Shown here piece by piece: positions 42,672 through 51,604 of a DNA stretch of 64,000 bases (within the stretch, counting starts at the first letter, position 1; each line of letters opens with the position of its first letter). The stretch comes from Candidatus Poribacteria bacterium (GTDB lineage Bacteria; Poribacteria; WGA-4E; WGA-3G), in contig VXPE01000050.1 of NCBI GenBank assembly GCA_009839745.1, positions 1 to 64,000 of the forward strand. Reading direction: 5' to 3'. The notes under the pieces were generated by a model. The model did no database searches. It was given only the letters and a program-made list of their open reading frames with translations, and was not told where the DNA came from. The position numbers and the translations under genes are program-made.

Positions 42672-43484
42672 TTATACACTGGGACTCGTTGGTTTCCCAG
42701 CATCCATCACGAGTGGAAAATGGTCGCCTGCTAATTTATCGCCATCATTGACGGTGACAAAAGGTTTCATAACATGGGTTCCGCTGGCATCATATAGTGT
42801 TTCGCCTGTCATATAATGCACGGCAATCGCACGTCGAGGACTATCGCTGGCGTTGTCGTGCGATCCGTGCCACGTCAAGGAATGATGGTAATGGACATGA
42901 CCCCTTGGTACAGGACAAAGCTCCACCTTCAATCCATTCTCTTCAAATTGATCCGGCATCGAATCAATGTCTTTGACGGAATGGAGGAACGGAATCTGAT
43001 TGCCCCAATGATGAGAACCGCGGACCATCCGCATACACCCATTACTTTCATCGACATCATCCAACGCAACCCAAGCCGATACCTGACTCGTTTTTGGGGT
43101 AAGAATGGGCCAATACGGTGAATCCTGATGCCACATGTTGACACCCCCGACTTGCGGCGGTTTATATTGGATCTGGTCGTGCCAGACGCGCAACTCTGTT
43201 GCCGCCATCAATTGACCAATTTCCTCAACGATAATCGGGTTATAAATGAGTCGGTGGTAGGCCGGACTTGCTTCCCAAATATTAACGACTTGCCAGACCG
43301 GACTCTCCTCTCTGCGACCGAGATTGGCGATGTGTACCGGCTGCGGAACATCGGCTTTCTCGTAATCATCAATAACGCGTGCCAACTCCTCACGCAACTC
43401 CTCAACCTGTTCATCACTTAAAACACGGTTCCCGAGGAGAAAACCCTTCTCACGAAATGTGTCAACCTGGGTTGGGTTGAGCAT
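42672..43484 (-). CDS. Phytanoyl-CoA dioxygenase-family protein (tandem copy 2)
   Basis: The 270-residue dioxygenase has QVDTFREKGFLLGNRVLSDE at the N-terminus, the iron-binding HxD in MWHQDSPYW, the loop ESNGCMRMVRGSHHWG and the distal His in LTWHGSHDN. It is the same length as the gene at 43511 and nearly collinear with it. The reaction should need Fe(II) and 2-oxoglutarate; the substrate is unknown. The leader lacks a type-A cassette, unlike its paralogue, and has instead an ordinary AGGAG upstream of ATG 43484. Confidence 0.88.
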   Translation of the reverse strand: MLNPTQVDTFREKGFLLGNRVLSDEQVEELREELARVIDDYEKADVPQPVHIANLGRREESPVWQVVNIWEASPAYHRLIYNPIIVEEIGQLMAATELRVWHDQIQYKPPQVGGVNMWHQDSPYWPILTPKTSQVSAWVALDDVDESNGCMRMVRGSHHWGNQIPFLHSVKDIDSMPDQFEENGLKVELCPVPRGHVHYHHSLTWHGSHDNASDSPRRAIAVHYMTGETLYDASGTHVMKPFVTVNDGDKLAGDHFPLVMDAGKPTSPSV

Positions 43485-43510
43485 ATCTGTCTCCTATAGA
43501 TAGCAAAGAT

Positions 43511-44323
43511 TTATATATTGGCTTTTGTCGGCTTCCCATCATCCATTACCAGCGGAAAATGGTGACCTGCCAATTTATCACCACCATTAACGGTAACAAA
43601 ACGTTTCATGATGTGAGTGCCATCTTCATCGTAGAGCGTTTCACTCGTCATATAATGCACCGCAATCGCACGCCGAGGTCCCTCACTGGTATTGTCATGC
43701 GACCCGTGCCACGTTAAGGCGTGATGATAATGGACATGCCCTTTCGGCACCGGGCAGAATTCTACCTCCAATCCGTTACCTTCAAATTGATCCGGCATCG
43801 TATCGATGTCTGGGACCTCACGCAAGAACGGCATCTGACTGCCCCAGTGATAGGAGCCACGGACCATCCGCATACATCCGTTGCTTTCATCGACATCGTC
43901 CAACGCAACCCAAGCCGATACCTGACTCGTTTTCGGGGTGAGAATACCCCACAACGGCGAATCCTGATGCCAACGATTCACACCCCCGACTTTCGGCGGT
44001 TTGTATTGGATCTGGTCGTGCCAGACGCGCAACTCTGTCGCCGACATGAGCTGCCCAATCTCTTCTACGATGATCGGATTGTGAACGAGTCGGTGATAGG
44101 CAGAACTCGCTTCCCAAATATTGACGATCTGCCAGACGGGACTCTCTTCCTTGCCACCGAGATTGGCGATGCGCACGGGTTGTGCGACATCGTCCCTTTC
44201 ATAATCATCAATAACACGCGCCAATTCTTCACGCAATTCGTCAACCTGTTCATCACTTAAAACTCGGTTTCCGAGGAGAAAGCCTTTTTCACGAAATGTG
44301 TCAACCTGAGTTTGCTCAAGCAT
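43511..44323 (-). CDS. Phytanoyl-CoA dioxygenase-family protein (tandem copy 1)
   Basis: Starting at ATG 44323 the product is 270 residues and aligns end to end with the neighbour at 42672: QVDTFREKGFLLGNRVLSDE, RWHQDSPLWG, ESNGCMRMVRGSYHWG, LTWHGSHDN. The in-frame upstream ATG 44488 would translate the leader repeats, so it is rejected. A type-A cassette directly precedes ATG 44323. The two copies differ mainly in surface residues, which fits a duplication followed by slow divergence. No substrate is predicted. Confidence 0.88.
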   Translation of the reverse strand: MLEQTQVDTFREKGFLLGNRVLSDEQVDELREELARVIDDYERDDVAQPVRIANLGGKEESPVWQIVNIWEASSAYHRLVHNPIIVEEIGQLMSATELRVWHDQIQYKPPKVGGVNRWHQDSPLWGILTPKTSQVSAWVALDDVDESNGCMRMVRGSYHWGSQMPFLREVPDIDTMPDQFEGNGLEVEFCPVPKGHVHYHHALTWHGSHDNTSEGPRRAIAVHYMTSETLYDEDGTHIMKRFVTVNGGDKLAGHHFPLVMDDGKPTKANI

Positions 44324-44352
44324 ATCTTTTAAATTTTCCTTGCGGTTCGGTG
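44324..44352 (-). promoter_or_regulatory. Type-A cassette / RBS
   Basis: On the minus strand CCGAACCGCAAGGAAAATTT precedes ATG 44323. Further upstream (44390-44470) is the CCTGCAACAATACGC...CACGCAGGCGG framework, with an internal palindrome GAATGCC...GGCATTC. Confidence 0.65.
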
Positions 44353-44480
44353 AGGTGAATTGATAGTTTGACGTTCTTCTCCGTAGAACCGCCTGCGTGT
44401 TTTTGCGAATCAACGGTATGAATGCCGTGTGGCATTCCCCGGGGTATTTTTGCGTATTGTTGCAGGCTGCGGACCCAATT

Positions 44481-45515
44481 TTACGCACCAGTCACCCTAT
44501 TTTTCAGTTCTACCCACTCTTCATCGGAGAGTTTCGGGGGCCATGCAATCCGCTCGCCGATGAGTGCGGAGCGATACGCCGCCATAATCAAATCAAAACC
44601 GAGCAGGGCATATTCCAATCTGTTCCGATGCGGTTGATTTTCGTCATCCAACCATGTAGCAACCGCTTGGGTAAAGTCGCGTTGCCCGAATTTGTCATCT
44701 TCGCCGAAGTGGGTTTTCTCGACAAAGTGCTCCGTCATACCGTCAAACTGATAGCCCCATGAACCGTTTTCTCGCCACCACATTCTGCCTTTCGTCCCCC
44801 AAAAATCGAGGTTGCACCGCGGATTACTGTCGGGGAAATCAATGGTTCCAAAGGCTGTCCGTGCGGACTCAAAAAAGACGCGGGCCCCGTTCTCGAACGT
44901 ATAAATCGCCATCAAATCTTCGGGGCATTGCCGATGCGGAATGTGATAGGTTTCTGCGCCTTGAACGGCACCCCACACATGCGTAATCGGGATGTCTTTT
45001 AGTGCGAAAAGCACGACATCCATCAAGTGTGTATCCATATCGGTAATGTCGCCCTCGGTGCAGGCGCGGATGAAATGTATGTCGCCGAGACTATCGTCAG
45101 CAAAAAACTCCAGCAGTTTTTCAGCGAAAGGTAGATACCGCCGTTGATGATTGACGATAATTTTCAAACCTGTCTTCTCATACGCGGCAGCGAGTGCCTC
45201 TGCTTCGCTGGGTCTCAGCGCGAGCGGTTTTTCTATCACCAACGCCTTAACGCCTGCTTCGGCGGCAGGTTCTACCCAGATATGCCGTGGCACCGTCGGC
45301 TCTGTGACGGCATGGACAATATCAGGTTTCTCCTTTTCCAACATCTCGACGTAGTCTGTGTAACCCGGGACGTTCAGTTCTTCCGCCGCTATTTTTAACC
45401 GTTCCTCGTCGATTTCGCAGATGGCAATTACCTTCATATTTTCGATGCCTTCATAACGTCGGGCATGGTGTACACCCCGCCTCCCACCAACGATCCCAGT
45501 TCGATACATCGTCAT
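44481..45515 (-). CDS. Gfo/Idh/MocA-family oxidoreductase
   Basis: The 344-residue protein has the Rossmann start YRTGIVGGRRGVHHARRYEG, EKP in LVIEKPLAL (about 97) and the C-terminal domain with THVWGAVQGAETYHIPHRQ. GAGGAGG lies 6-7 nt before ATG 45515, a conventional ribosome site unlike most neighbours. It is probably a sugar or inositol dehydrogenase co-transcribed with the PhyH genes, and it is divergent from the enolase-superfamily gene at 45712. Confidence 0.88.
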   Translation of the reverse strand: MTMYRTGIVGGRRGVHHARRYEGIENMKVIAICEIDEERLKIAAEELNVPGYTDYVEMLEKEKPDIVHAVTEPTVPRHIWVEPAAEAGVKALVIEKPLALRPSEAEALAAAYEKTGLKIIVNHQRRYLPFAEKLLEFFADDSLGDIHFIRACTEGDITDMDTHLMDVVLFALKDIPITHVWGAVQGAETYHIPHRQCPEDLMAIYTFENGARVFFESARTAFGTIDFPDSNPRCNLDFWGTKGRMWWRENGSWGYQFDGMTEHFVEKTHFGEDDKFGQRDFTQAVATWLDDENQPHRNRLEYALLGFDLIMAAYRSALIGERIAWPPKLSDEEWVELKNRVTGA

Positions 45516-45644
45516 AACGTGCCTCCTCGTTGAAGCGTGCAGTTTGTCGGTTTCCGAAATTTGCTATTATATTAGCACGCGCACAAATTTGTGTCAACCG
45601 TTTGATTTGGAAGTCAGAGATATTCGACTGTCATGTTTTCTCTA

Positions 45645-45673
45645 TTGTCAAATTCGTGTGCTCGTGATACAAT
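45645..45673 (+). promoter_or_regulatory. Sigma-70-type promoter
   Basis: TTGTCA (45645-45650), a 17-nt spacer and TACAAT (45668-45673) lie 38 nt before ATG 45712, which has AGGAGG nearby. Confidence 0.6.
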
Positions 45674-45711
45674 GCAACACAGTAACATAAAAGCCAATTC
45701 AGGAGGGCTAC

Positions 45712-46839
45712 ATGAAGATTGATAAGGTTGAGTCGTTTTTTATCAGGAACGGCTATGTGATCCGGATCCATACAGATACGGGCCTCAGCGGTGTGGGACA
45801 GACAGCGTGTTGGGGGTATCCAGAAGCCGTTGATAGCATTATCAATACGTTTAAGAAACACCTCATCGGACAGAACCCGCTGCGGATTGAACATCACTGG
45901 CAATACCTCTATCGCATGGGACCGTTTCGTGGAACCGCGTTGAGCGGTGCTATTAGTGCGGTGGACATCGCCTTGTGGGACATCAAGGGCAAACATTTCG
46001 GTGTCCCGATCTGGGAACTGTTAGGTGGCAACTGCCGTGATAAGATTCGATTGCATCTTCTCGGTGGCGGCAGCACACCCGAAACGATGTATGACGCAGC
46101 GAAAGCGGCTGTTGAAGAAGGTTTCACGGCACTCAAATTTGACCCAGTGGTCGGTGGTTTCCAAGATATGACCGTCGATCGACTCGTCAAGACTGCCCGT
46201 GACATTGTCGCTGCTGCACGTGAAGGCGGTGGACCGGATCTCGATCTGATTGTTGAAGTGCATCGGAAACTGACACCGATGAACAGCATCGTCTTAGAAT
46301 CCGCACTGGCACCCTTCAATCTCTATTTCATCGAAGACCCGATCCAGATAGATACGATTACAACGCAAGCGGAATTAGCGAAACGGATGACAACGCCACT
46401 CGCTATCGGCGAACGCAATGTCAGTATCTGGGAATTTCGTGAACTCTTGGAGGCAGGCGGACCGCAATACGTCCGTCCGGATCTCGGTTTGGCAGGCGGT
46501 ATAACACATTGCAAGAAAATCGCGGCACTCGCGGAAGCGTATCATAGTGCGGTTGTCACGCACAACTTCCTCGGACCGCTTATTACTGCTGCATCACTTC
46601 ACTTAGACACGAGCATCCCGAACTTCATCACACAGGAGTATACGAAAGGTGATGAATCCGAAGACTTCGCCGTTTACAAAGTGGCGTATCAGCGGGAAGG
46701 CGGTTACATTCCCATCCCTGAAGCTCCGGGTTTGGGTATTGAACTTGACGACAGTTTAATCGAGGAGAACCCTTATCAACCGATGAATACCGGCACGACA
46801 CCTTTGCGTGAGGACGGTTCTGTTGCCTACGCGGTATAA
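45712..46839 (+). CDS. Mandelate racemase/muconate lactonizing (enolase superfamily) enzyme
   Basis: The 375-residue protein shares DIALWDIKGKHFGVPIWELL with the enzyme at 24622. Metal ligands appear in LIVEVHRKLTP (Glu where the other has Asp), FIEDPIQID and AIGERNVSIW, and the base His is in VVTHNFLGP. It is therefore a sugar-acid dehydratase-like enzyme of a different specificity. CAGGAGGG upstream of ATG is a strong ribosome site. The next gene, a PhyH protein, follows after 160 nt containing a repeat leader. Confidence 0.87.
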   Translation: MKIDKVESFFIRNGYVIRIHTDTGLSGVGQTACWGYPEAVDSIINTFKKHLIGQNPLRIEHHWQYLYRMGPFRGTALSGAISAVDIALWDIKGKHFGVPIWELLGGNCRDKIRLHLLGGGSTPETMYDAAKAAVEEGFTALKFDPVVGGFQDMTVDRLVKTARDIVAAAREGGGPDLDLIVEVHRKLTPMNSIVLESALAPFNLYFIEDPIQIDTITTQAELAKRMTTPLAIGERNVSIWEFRELLEAGGPQYVRPDLGLAGGITHCKKIAALAEAYHSAVVTHNFLGPLITAASLHLDTSIPNFITQEYTKGDESEDFAVYKVAYQREGGYIPIPEAPGLGIELDDSLIEENPYQPMNTGTTPLREDGSVAYAV

Positions 46840-46914
46840 GCCTATAGTTGTCAGTTTTCAGTTAAGAGGTTTTCGTCTAACACCGTTCCTTCTTAGGATA
46901 GCACCAAATCCGAA

Positions 46915-46999
46915 GCCTGCAACAACGGCGCAGGCGACTCGAACACGAAAACCTTCAAAGCACGAACACCGTTACTTATCCGCAAGGAAAAATTAAAAC
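46915..46999 (+). promoter_or_regulatory. Hairpin plus type-A cassette / RBS
   Basis: GCCTGC-AACAACGGC-GCAGGC (46915-46935) is followed by CGAACACGAAAACC and then CCGCAAGGAAAAATTAAAA, ending at ATG 47000. The middle part (ACTCGAACACGAAAA) also occurs before 2987 and 31076. Confidence 0.7.
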
Positions 47000-47800
47000 A
47001 TGAATGCTGATGAAAAATATCTATTCGATCTGAACGGCTACCTTGTTATCAAGAACGTGCTAACACCTGAAGAGGTAGCCCTCGCCAACGAAGCAATCGA
47101 TAGACATAGCGACCAAGCGCGTATCCGTCCACGTGACCAGACGCTCGATGGCGGCTCCCCAGAACTGAAAGGTGAACAAGGCAGAGGCGAACTCGGTGGC
47201 ATGCTCGGCTGGGAAGAGCCGTGGTGCAATCCGTTCCGACACATGCTCGCACATCCGACCCTCGTTCCTTATCTCAATGAGATATTGGGAAAGGGATTCC
47301 GTATGGATCATCAGATGTTCCTGCTCTCAATGGACAAAGGGGCAGAAGGCTTCATTTTTCATGGATCTTCGGGGCCCGGTTTTGATCCGAACCAGTACTA
47401 CATCTTCCGTGATGGACGCATGCACAACGGCTTGACTGTCGTCACATTCCAATTGACGGACGTGCCACCCGGAGCGGGTGGATTAATCGTTATACCCGGA
47501 AGCCATAAGAGCAACTACCCGTGTCCGAAAAATATGCGGCTCTACCAAGAACACCAAGAGCACATACGACAGCTCGTCTGCAACGCTGGGGATGTGTTAA
47601 TCTTCACGGAGGCGGTGACACACGGAACGCTCCCGTGGACTGCTGAACATCCGCGCCGCTCCATTCTAACCCGGTATACCGCAGGTAACATGGCGTATGT
47701 GCCCGCCTATGAAATACCGGAATGGGCGACTGAACGCCAGCGCGCTGTCATGGAACCCCCCTATCATTCGCGATTAAACCGTCCGACCTTGGAAGTGTAG
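47000..47800 (+). CDS. Phytanoyl-CoA dioxygenase-family protein, atypical iron site
   Basis: The 266-residue protein has the PhyH framework: YLFDLNGYLVIKNVLTPEEV, LTVVTFQLTDVPPGAGGLIV, PGSHKSNYPCP and the distal His in FTEAVTHGTLPW. At the place of the HxD motif it reads FHGSSGPGFDPNQYY, so the canonical Asp two residues after His is missing. A later Asp could substitute, or the protein may be non-catalytic. It belongs to a different subgroup from the 42672/43511 pair and is closer to the 23588 protein in the C-terminal half. Confidence 0.83.
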   Translation: MNADEKYLFDLNGYLVIKNVLTPEEVALANEAIDRHSDQARIRPRDQTLDGGSPELKGEQGRGELGGMLGWEEPWCNPFRHMLAHPTLVPYLNEILGKGFRMDHQMFLLSMDKGAEGFIFHGSSGPGFDPNQYYIFRDGRMHNGLTVVTFQLTDVPPGAGGLIVIPGSHKSNYPCPKNMRLYQEHQEHIRQLVCNAGDVLIFTEAVTHGTLPWTAEHPRRSILTRYTAGNMAYVPAYEIPEWATERQRAVMEPPYHSRLNRPTLEV

Positions 47801-47830
47801 GACGAAAACTATCAAGAAACAAACCGTTTC

Positions 47831-47854
47831 ATTTACATGCAAGGAAAGTTTAAA
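47831..47854 (+). promoter_or_regulatory. Variant type-A cassette / RBS
   Basis: TGCAAGGAAAGTTTAAA precedes ATG 47855, the same spacing with two substitutions relative to the consensus. Confidence 0.55.
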
Positions 47855-48925
47855 ATGTCTACTTCAACGAGTGCAATCTTGGGTCTCATTTTTCTTGGAC
47901 TCGCGAACGCCTCTGTCTTTTTAATGTTTAAGTTATGGGGTTACCCATTCGACAAAGAGACACGGACGAGTGCCGCGCCCCCTTTCTTGATGCTGCTTCA
48001 CCGGCTCATCGGCTATGCGTATGCGATCCTCTACGTCTTTATGATGTGGCACATGGTGCCACGCTTGTGGAATTACCAAGTCGAACTACCGTCACGAACC
48101 GTCGCCCACCTGATGCTCGGTATCACTATTGGCGTGTTAATCCTCGTCAAGATCGCCATTCTTCGATTTTTCCGCCACTTTGAGGAATCGATGCCGTATA
48201 TCGGTACGACCCTGCTGATTTGCACTTATCTATTGATTGGATTGTCGGTTCCTTTCACATTCCGAGAAGCAGCATTGCGAACACAAACAATGGCATTTAG
48301 CGATGAGGGGATCGCGCGAACCCGTAAGCTGCTTGAAACCGCTGGATTGCCAACAGCAGCACCGATCGACCAACTCGCATCAAAACGAAAATTGCGGGAG
48401 GGGCAGCATGTGTTACAGCGCAAATGCGTTGTCTGCCACGACCTACGCACCATTCTCGCGAAACCACGCACCCCCACAGATTGGGTCCGTCTCGTCAACC
48501 GCATGGCGATAAAGCCAATGATCGGTGAACCCATTTACACAGAAGAGGAATGGACGGTCTCGGCGTATCTCATCGCGATTACACCTGATATTCAAACTTC
48601 GGCTCGGCAACAACGGCAAGAACAGATGCGTGCGGACGAAGCGAAAGCAGCTGCCCAAATTGCAACTTTCACTATGGAAATGGATGTAGAAGTTGAAACG
48701 GATACCGCGGAAACCGATACCTATGACGCAGTAGAAGCGCAAGCACTCTTCGAGGACAGATGCTCTCAATGTCATCCGATTACCGATGTTGAAGACTATC
48801 CGCCTCGCTCTGAAGAGGAGACAATCGAACTCATAGCACGGATGGTAGAAATTGGGCTTTACCTTGAAGAAGAAGAGATCGAGTTGATTACGCGCTATAT
48901 CAACGAAAACTATCTGGAACCATAA
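47855..48925 (+). CDS. Membrane-bound dihaem c-type cytochrome
   Basis: From ATG 47855 the product has 356 residues. Four transmembrane helices lie in the first 140 residues (AILGLIFLGLANASVFLMF, LIGYAYAILYVFMMWHMV, LMLGITIGVLILVKIAIL, IGTTLLICTYLLIGLSV). A soluble part with two haem-c sites follows, CVVCH (about 191) and CSQCH (about 303), separated by an acidic, Ala/Glu-rich linker. Histidines in the helices could also bind b-type haem. It ends 2 nt before the Rieske-glutamate-synthase gene, so the two probably form one electron-transfer unit. The in-frame ATG 47837 lies inside the cassette and is not used. Confidence 0.82.
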   Translation: MSTSTSAILGLIFLGLANASVFLMFKLWGYPFDKETRTSAAPPFLMLLHRLIGYAYAILYVFMMWHMVPRLWNYQVELPSRTVAHLMLGITIGVLILVKIAILRFFRHFEESMPYIGTTLLICTYLLIGLSVPFTFREAALRTQTMAFSDEGIARTRKLLETAGLPTAAPIDQLASKRKLREGQHVLQRKCVVCHDLRTILAKPRTPTDWVRLVNRMAIKPMIGEPIYTEEEWTVSAYLIAITPDIQTSARQQRQEQMRADEAKAAAQIATFTMEMDVEVETDTAETDTYDAVEAQALFEDRCSQCHPITDVEDYPPRSEEETIELIARMVEIGLYLEEEEIELITRYINENYLEP

Positions 48926-48927
48926 AA

Positions 48928-50541
48928 ATGACGAAAACAAAAATCGCTGATCTCAGCGAACTCAACGACCGCGAGCCGGCTTATGCTCTTGTTGCCAATG
49001 TCGATCTCGTGGTCATCCGGTATGACAACGAAGTTTCTGTGCTTTACGGGAGATGCCATCACCGAGGGGCTTTGCTCGCAGACGGGTATATTGATGGCGA
49101 AAACCTAATATGCGGTGTTCACCACTGGGATTACCGTTACGATACCGGTATCAGCGAATATCAGAACACCGAACGTCTCGCCAAGTTTAATGCATGGATA
49201 GAAGACGATACTGTCTATGTTGACGGGGATGAAATCCGAGCGTGGGAAGGTCAGAACCCACAACCTTATCATCGAGATGAGTATCAGGGAACGTATCAAG
49301 ACACCCACGGCACCTCAGAAGAACCCTACGTCGCCCAAATTCAGGAATTGGCACGCCACGGACTGCGTAAAGTCGGGCACCACGGTCAAACCGAGGCGAT
49401 GGGAGTGCTTCGGGAGAATTTACCGAATTGGGACGCACTGCAGTTCGTTGTTGCGCAACTCCACAAAACACCACATCTTGATGACCAACCGGTCGGGACA
49501 GAGATGGTGATCGGCCCGAGAGCGAAGAAACCGCTAAAACTTGATATACCGATCTTTGTCTCCGATATGAGTTTTGGCGCGCTGTCGGCTGAAGCGAAAA
49601 CCGCATTAGCGAAGGGCGCAGAGATGGCGGGCACAGGCATCTGCTCCGGTGAAGGCGGTATGCTATTGGCAGAGGCGCAATCAAACAGTCGCTATTTTTA
49701 CGAACTCGCTTCCGCACGGTTCGGATTCTCTTACGATAAACTGGAACACGCACAGGCATTCCACTTCAAGGGTGGACAAGGAGCAAAGACGGGAACAGGC
49801 GGCCATCTTCCAGGCGACAAGGTAACAGCGGAGATCGCAGCCGTCCGTGGGTTGCGTCCAGGGGAACCCGCAATTTCACCCGCTCGGTTTCCCGATTGGG
49901 AAACATTAGACGACTTTGCAAAGTTTGCTGAATTGGTGCGAAAGGAGACTGGGGGCATCCCGATCGGGTTTAAGCTCTCCGCACAACATATCGAGAAGGA
50001 CATTGAAGCCGCTCTTCACGTCGGTGTGGACTATATTATTTTGGACGGTCGTGGCGGTGGCACTGGTGCCGCACCACTTCTATTCCGAGATAACATCTCA
50101 GTCCCAACGATGCCAGCCTTAGCGCGGGCACGAAAATACCTCGACGACACTGGCAACAGCGATGTCACGCTTATTATTACCGGCGGTTTGCGAACACCAG
50201 CTGATTTCGCCAAAGCGTTGGCACTCGGCGCAGATGGGGTCGCGATTGCGAATTCAGCGATGCAGGCGATCGGTTGTATCGGGATGCGCGCCTGCCATAC
50301 CAATAACTGCCCTGTCGGTATCGCAACACAGAAGGCGCATCTGCGTTCTCGACTCAAGGTGGAAGTCGCAGCAGAACAGCTAAATCGGTTTCTCGGTGCC
50401 TCTGCGTCCCTCATGCAGGTGTTAGCACGTGCCTGTGGACACACGCATTTAAATCAGTTCAACGCTGACGATTTGACAACATCGGAACGCGATATCGCCT
50501 ATTTGACAGGTGTTAAATACGCCGGCGTTGTGCCGTTGTAA
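48928..50541 (+). CDS. Rieske [2Fe-2S] domain fused to a glutamate-synthase-type FMN domain
   Basis: The 537-residue protein joins an N-terminal Rieske domain (C43-x-H45 in RCHHRG, C62-x2-H65 in CGVHHW) to a glutamate synthase central/FMN barrel. The barrel shows IFVSDMSFGALS, GTGICSGEGGM, KGGQGAKTGTGGHLPGDKV, LDGRGGGTGAAP, and the 3Fe-4S cysteines in CIGMRACHTNNC (about 450-461). Canonical GltB also has a glutamine amidotransferase and a beta-helix domain, both absent. The protein is thus a ferredoxin-type FMN oxidoreductase with its own Rieske electron carrier, likely fed by the adjoining cytochrome. The oxidised or reduced substrate is unknown. Confidence 0.85.
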   Translation: MTKTKIADLSELNDREPAYALVANVDLVVIRYDNEVSVLYGRCHHRGALLADGYIDGENLICGVHHWDYRYDTGISEYQNTERLAKFNAWIEDDTVYVDGDEIRAWEGQNPQPYHRDEYQGTYQDTHGTSEEPYVAQIQELARHGLRKVGHHGQTEAMGVLRENLPNWDALQFVVAQLHKTPHLDDQPVGTEMVIGPRAKKPLKLDIPIFVSDMSFGALSAEAKTALAKGAEMAGTGICSGEGGMLLAEAQSNSRYFYELASARFGFSYDKLEHAQAFHFKGGQGAKTGTGGHLPGDKVTAEIAAVRGLRPGEPAISPARFPDWETLDDFAKFAELVRKETGGIPIGFKLSAQHIEKDIEAALHVGVDYIILDGRGGGTGAAPLLFRDNISVPTMPALARARKYLDDTGNSDVTLIITGGLRTPADFAKALALGADGVAIANSAMQAIGCIGMRACHTNNCPVGIATQKAHLRSRLKVEVAAEQLNRFLGASASLMQVLARACGHTHLNQFNADDLTTSERDIAYLTGVKYAGVVPL

Positions 50542-50587
50542 GCATTTGTTGGCAATGTGGAAACACATCTATCGGATAGAAAGAAAC

Positions 50588-50628
50588 CGCCGATAGACCG
50601 GCGCGGTTGGAAACCGCGCCTACCGGAT
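50588..50628. repeat. REP-like palindrome pair
   Basis: CGCCG...CGGCG is followed by GCGCGGTT-GGA-AACCGCGC. It sits between convergent genes at 50541 and 50643 and may also help termination. Confidence 0.5.
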
Positions 50629-50642
50629 GAATGGACGCGGAA

Positions 50643-51470
50643 CTATAACCGAATTTTCTTGAATTCTTCAATTTGCGCCGTAATCGCGCGTTCCGTCGGG
50701 AGACGCTCGGCACTTGACGCGCCGTAGAACCCTACGACCCCTTCGGTGTTCTCCAGAACGTCCGTTGCGTCCTCTGGCTCAGCGATCGGACCCCCGTGAC
50801 AGATAACGAGAATCTCCGAGTTAACCCCTTTTGCGGCATCGTGGATGGCTTGCACCCGTTTGGCGGCATCCGCAAGCGTGAGAGCGGTTTGCGCACCGAT
50901 AGACCCCTTTGTTGTCAATCCCATGTGTGCGACGAGGATATCCGCACCCGCATCCGCCATCTGCTCTGCCTCGGTTTCATTGAAGGCATACGGCGTGGTG
51001 AGCATTCCCATCTGATGCGCCGTTCGGATCATCTCCACTTCGGGTCCGTATCCCATATCGGTCTCCTCAAGCAGTTGACGAAATGTGCCGTCAATCAGCC
51101 CTACCGTCGGGAAGTTTTGTACCCCGGAAAATCCGATCGCATCTATCTGACTCAGAAAGACATCCATCAAGCGAAATGGATCCGTCCCACAGACCCCCGC
51201 GAGGACGGGTGTGTCTGGAACGACGGGTAGCACTTCGCTCGCCATCTCAACGACAATCTGGTTCGCGTCGCCATAAGGCATCATACCGGCGAGGGAACCT
51301 CTACCCGCCATTCTGAATCTGCCGGAGTTATAAATAATAATCAGGTCAATGCCACCCGCGGCTTCGCACTTTGCGGAGATACCTGTGCCAGCCCCTGCGC
51401 CGATGATGGGCTTGCCTGCGTCAATGTTGTTGCGTAATTGCGCTAAAATTTCTTCGCGTTTGAATTTCAT
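50643..51470 (-). CDS. Phosphoenolpyruvate hydrolase-family TIM-barrel protein
   Basis: The 275-residue protein matches the COG5564 TIM-barrel family. Features are [64 protein letters not shown] (two adjoining segments), [15 protein letters not shown] and VICHGGPI. Annotated members are called phosphoenolpyruvate hydrolase-like and resemble PEP mutase/isocitrate lyase barrels, but a biochemical role is poorly established. A minus-strand promoter (TAGACA, 16 nt, TATAAT at 51518-51523) and AAGGA upstream of ATG 51470 are visible. Confidence 0.83.
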   Translation of the reverse strand: MKFKREEILAQLRNNIDAGKPIIGAGAGTGISAKCEAAGGIDLIIIYNSGRFRMAGRGSLAGMMPYGDANQIVVEMASEVLPVVPDTPVLAGVCGTDPFRLMDVFLSQIDAIGFSGVQNFPTVGLIDGTFRQLLEETDMGYGPEVEMIRTAHQMGMLTTPYAFNETEAEQMADAGADILVAHMGLTTKGSIGAQTALTLADAAKRVQAIHDAAKGVNSEILVICHGGPIAEPEDATDVLENTEGVVGFYGASSAERLPTERAITAQIEEFKKIRL

Positions 51471-51517
51471 GCGTGGTTATCCTTGCGTATGATAATTGGG
51501 TGTAGTATACTATACCC

Positions 51518-51545
51518 ATTATAGCAAAGTATTAGATTTTGTCTA
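51518..51545 (-). promoter_or_regulatory. Sigma-70-type promoter
   Basis: On the minus strand TAGACA (51545-51540), a 16-nt spacer and TATAAT (51523-51518) precede the gene starting at 51470. Confidence 0.5.
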
Positions 51546-51604
51546 ACACTTTTAACCGGCTTCATTCCACTGTTTTTTTACAAGGAAACCCCTTTGACAG
51601 AGCA

